DNA of 14,476 nt from Verrucomicrobia bacterium UBA740 (GTDB lineage Bacteria > Verrucomicrobiota > Kiritimatiellia > RFP12 > UBA1067): contig DBKW01000090.1 of the NCBI GenBank assembly GCA_002298665.1, positions 1 through 14,476 on the forward strand, given 5' to 3'. This document shows, one piece after another, positions 14,306 to 14,476 of the stretch. Both the position numbers and the translations under genes were made by a program. Each line of letters begins with the position of its first letter. The stretch's first letter is position 1. The notes beneath the pieces were generated by a model. That model was not told the DNA's origin. It worked only from the letters and a program-made list of their open reading frames with translations, and searched no databases.

Positions 14306-14476
14306 TTAACGCCCGGAAACCGGACTTTTCACCTCCCGAACCACGCGGAAACCGACATTGCCGTAACCGGAGTCCTCTGCACGCCCCGTATCGCGACATT
14401 CCGTACGGCAATCCGTGCGCGCCGTGCGCCAACTGCCGCCCTTGACGGCGCGCGTGCCCGGGGTGCGGACGGTCGA
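14306..14476 (-). CDS. SUMF1/formylglycine-generating-enzyme-like protein, C-terminal part (runs off the window)
   Basis: The last 56 residues are visible, the frame entering at 14476 and stopping at TAA 14308-14306. VKGGSWRTARTDCR and EDSGYGNVGFRVVRE match the conserved end of the FGE-sulfatase (SUMF1/EgtB/PvdO) domain, where GGSW and GFR are near-invariant. Enzymes of this fold include formylglycine generators and many proteins of unknown role; which applies cannot be told without the rest. It converges on the sigma factor-kinase pair and has its own terminator at 14207-14240. Such proteins are often found near Hanks kinases in PVC bacteria. Confidence 0.85.
   Translation of the reverse strand, partial: STVRTPGTRAVKGGSWRTARTDCRTECRDTGRAEDSGYGNVGFRVVREVKSPVSGR

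Overview
The window is GC-rich and gene-dense, with short or overlapping gene junctions. It reads as chromosomal DNA of a member of the PVC group (Verrucomicrobiota, Kiritimatiellota or Lentisphaerota-like). That placement is inference. It rests on a Hanks-type kinase with a 'RRNP' stretch and membrane segment after the catalytic domain, an ECF-type sigma factor fused by overlap to that kinase, a neighbouring formylglycine-generating-enzyme-like (SUMF1) protein, and the style of the core genes. No rRNA, tRNA, insertion sequence, prophage or CRISPR array was recognised.

Left block (131-7809, plus strand). Seven genes run head to tail, six of the seven start codons lying inside or within about 20 nt of the previous gene: ftsH (membrane protease), cdaA (c-di-AMP synthase), a 58-residue single-helix protein resembling only the membrane anchor of CdaR/YbbR, ftsK (DNA translocase), a RodZ-like helix-turn-helix membrane protein, a small zinc-ribbon protein, and a membrane-tethered DNA/RNA non-specific endonuclease. 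Together they look like an operon for envelope quality control, c-di-AMP signalling, division-linked chromosome handling and cell shape. The zinc-ribbon/nuclease pair at its end has no obvious textbook role.

Middle block (7813-11784, minus strand). Reading in the direction of transcription: a NifU-type Fe-S scaffold, a shortened DUF1846 protein, prs, pth and yggS. The first two are coupled by a GTGA overlap. prs has its own -10 element and Shine-Dalgarno site. pth and yggS overlap. This block converges on the left block with only 3 nt between the two stop codons.

Intergenic 11785-12331. This is the only long non-coding stretch. It separates divergent promoters and carries a 44-bp tandem repeat able to fold into alternative hairpins, a further long hairpin with a run of nine C, a pyrimidine-rich tract and an inverted repeat just upstream of the sigma-factor promoter.

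Right block. A sigma factor (12332) and a membrane Ser/Thr kinase (12969) overlap by 11 nt. A convergent SUMF1-like gene enters from the right edge and ends in a clear intrinsic terminator.

Recurring signal: three of the four promoters that can be recognised (ftsH, nifU-like, sigma factor) place the -10 hexamer only 7-10 nt before the ATG, which predicts leaderless or nearly leaderless mRNAs. prs has a normal leader with a Shine-Dalgarno site.
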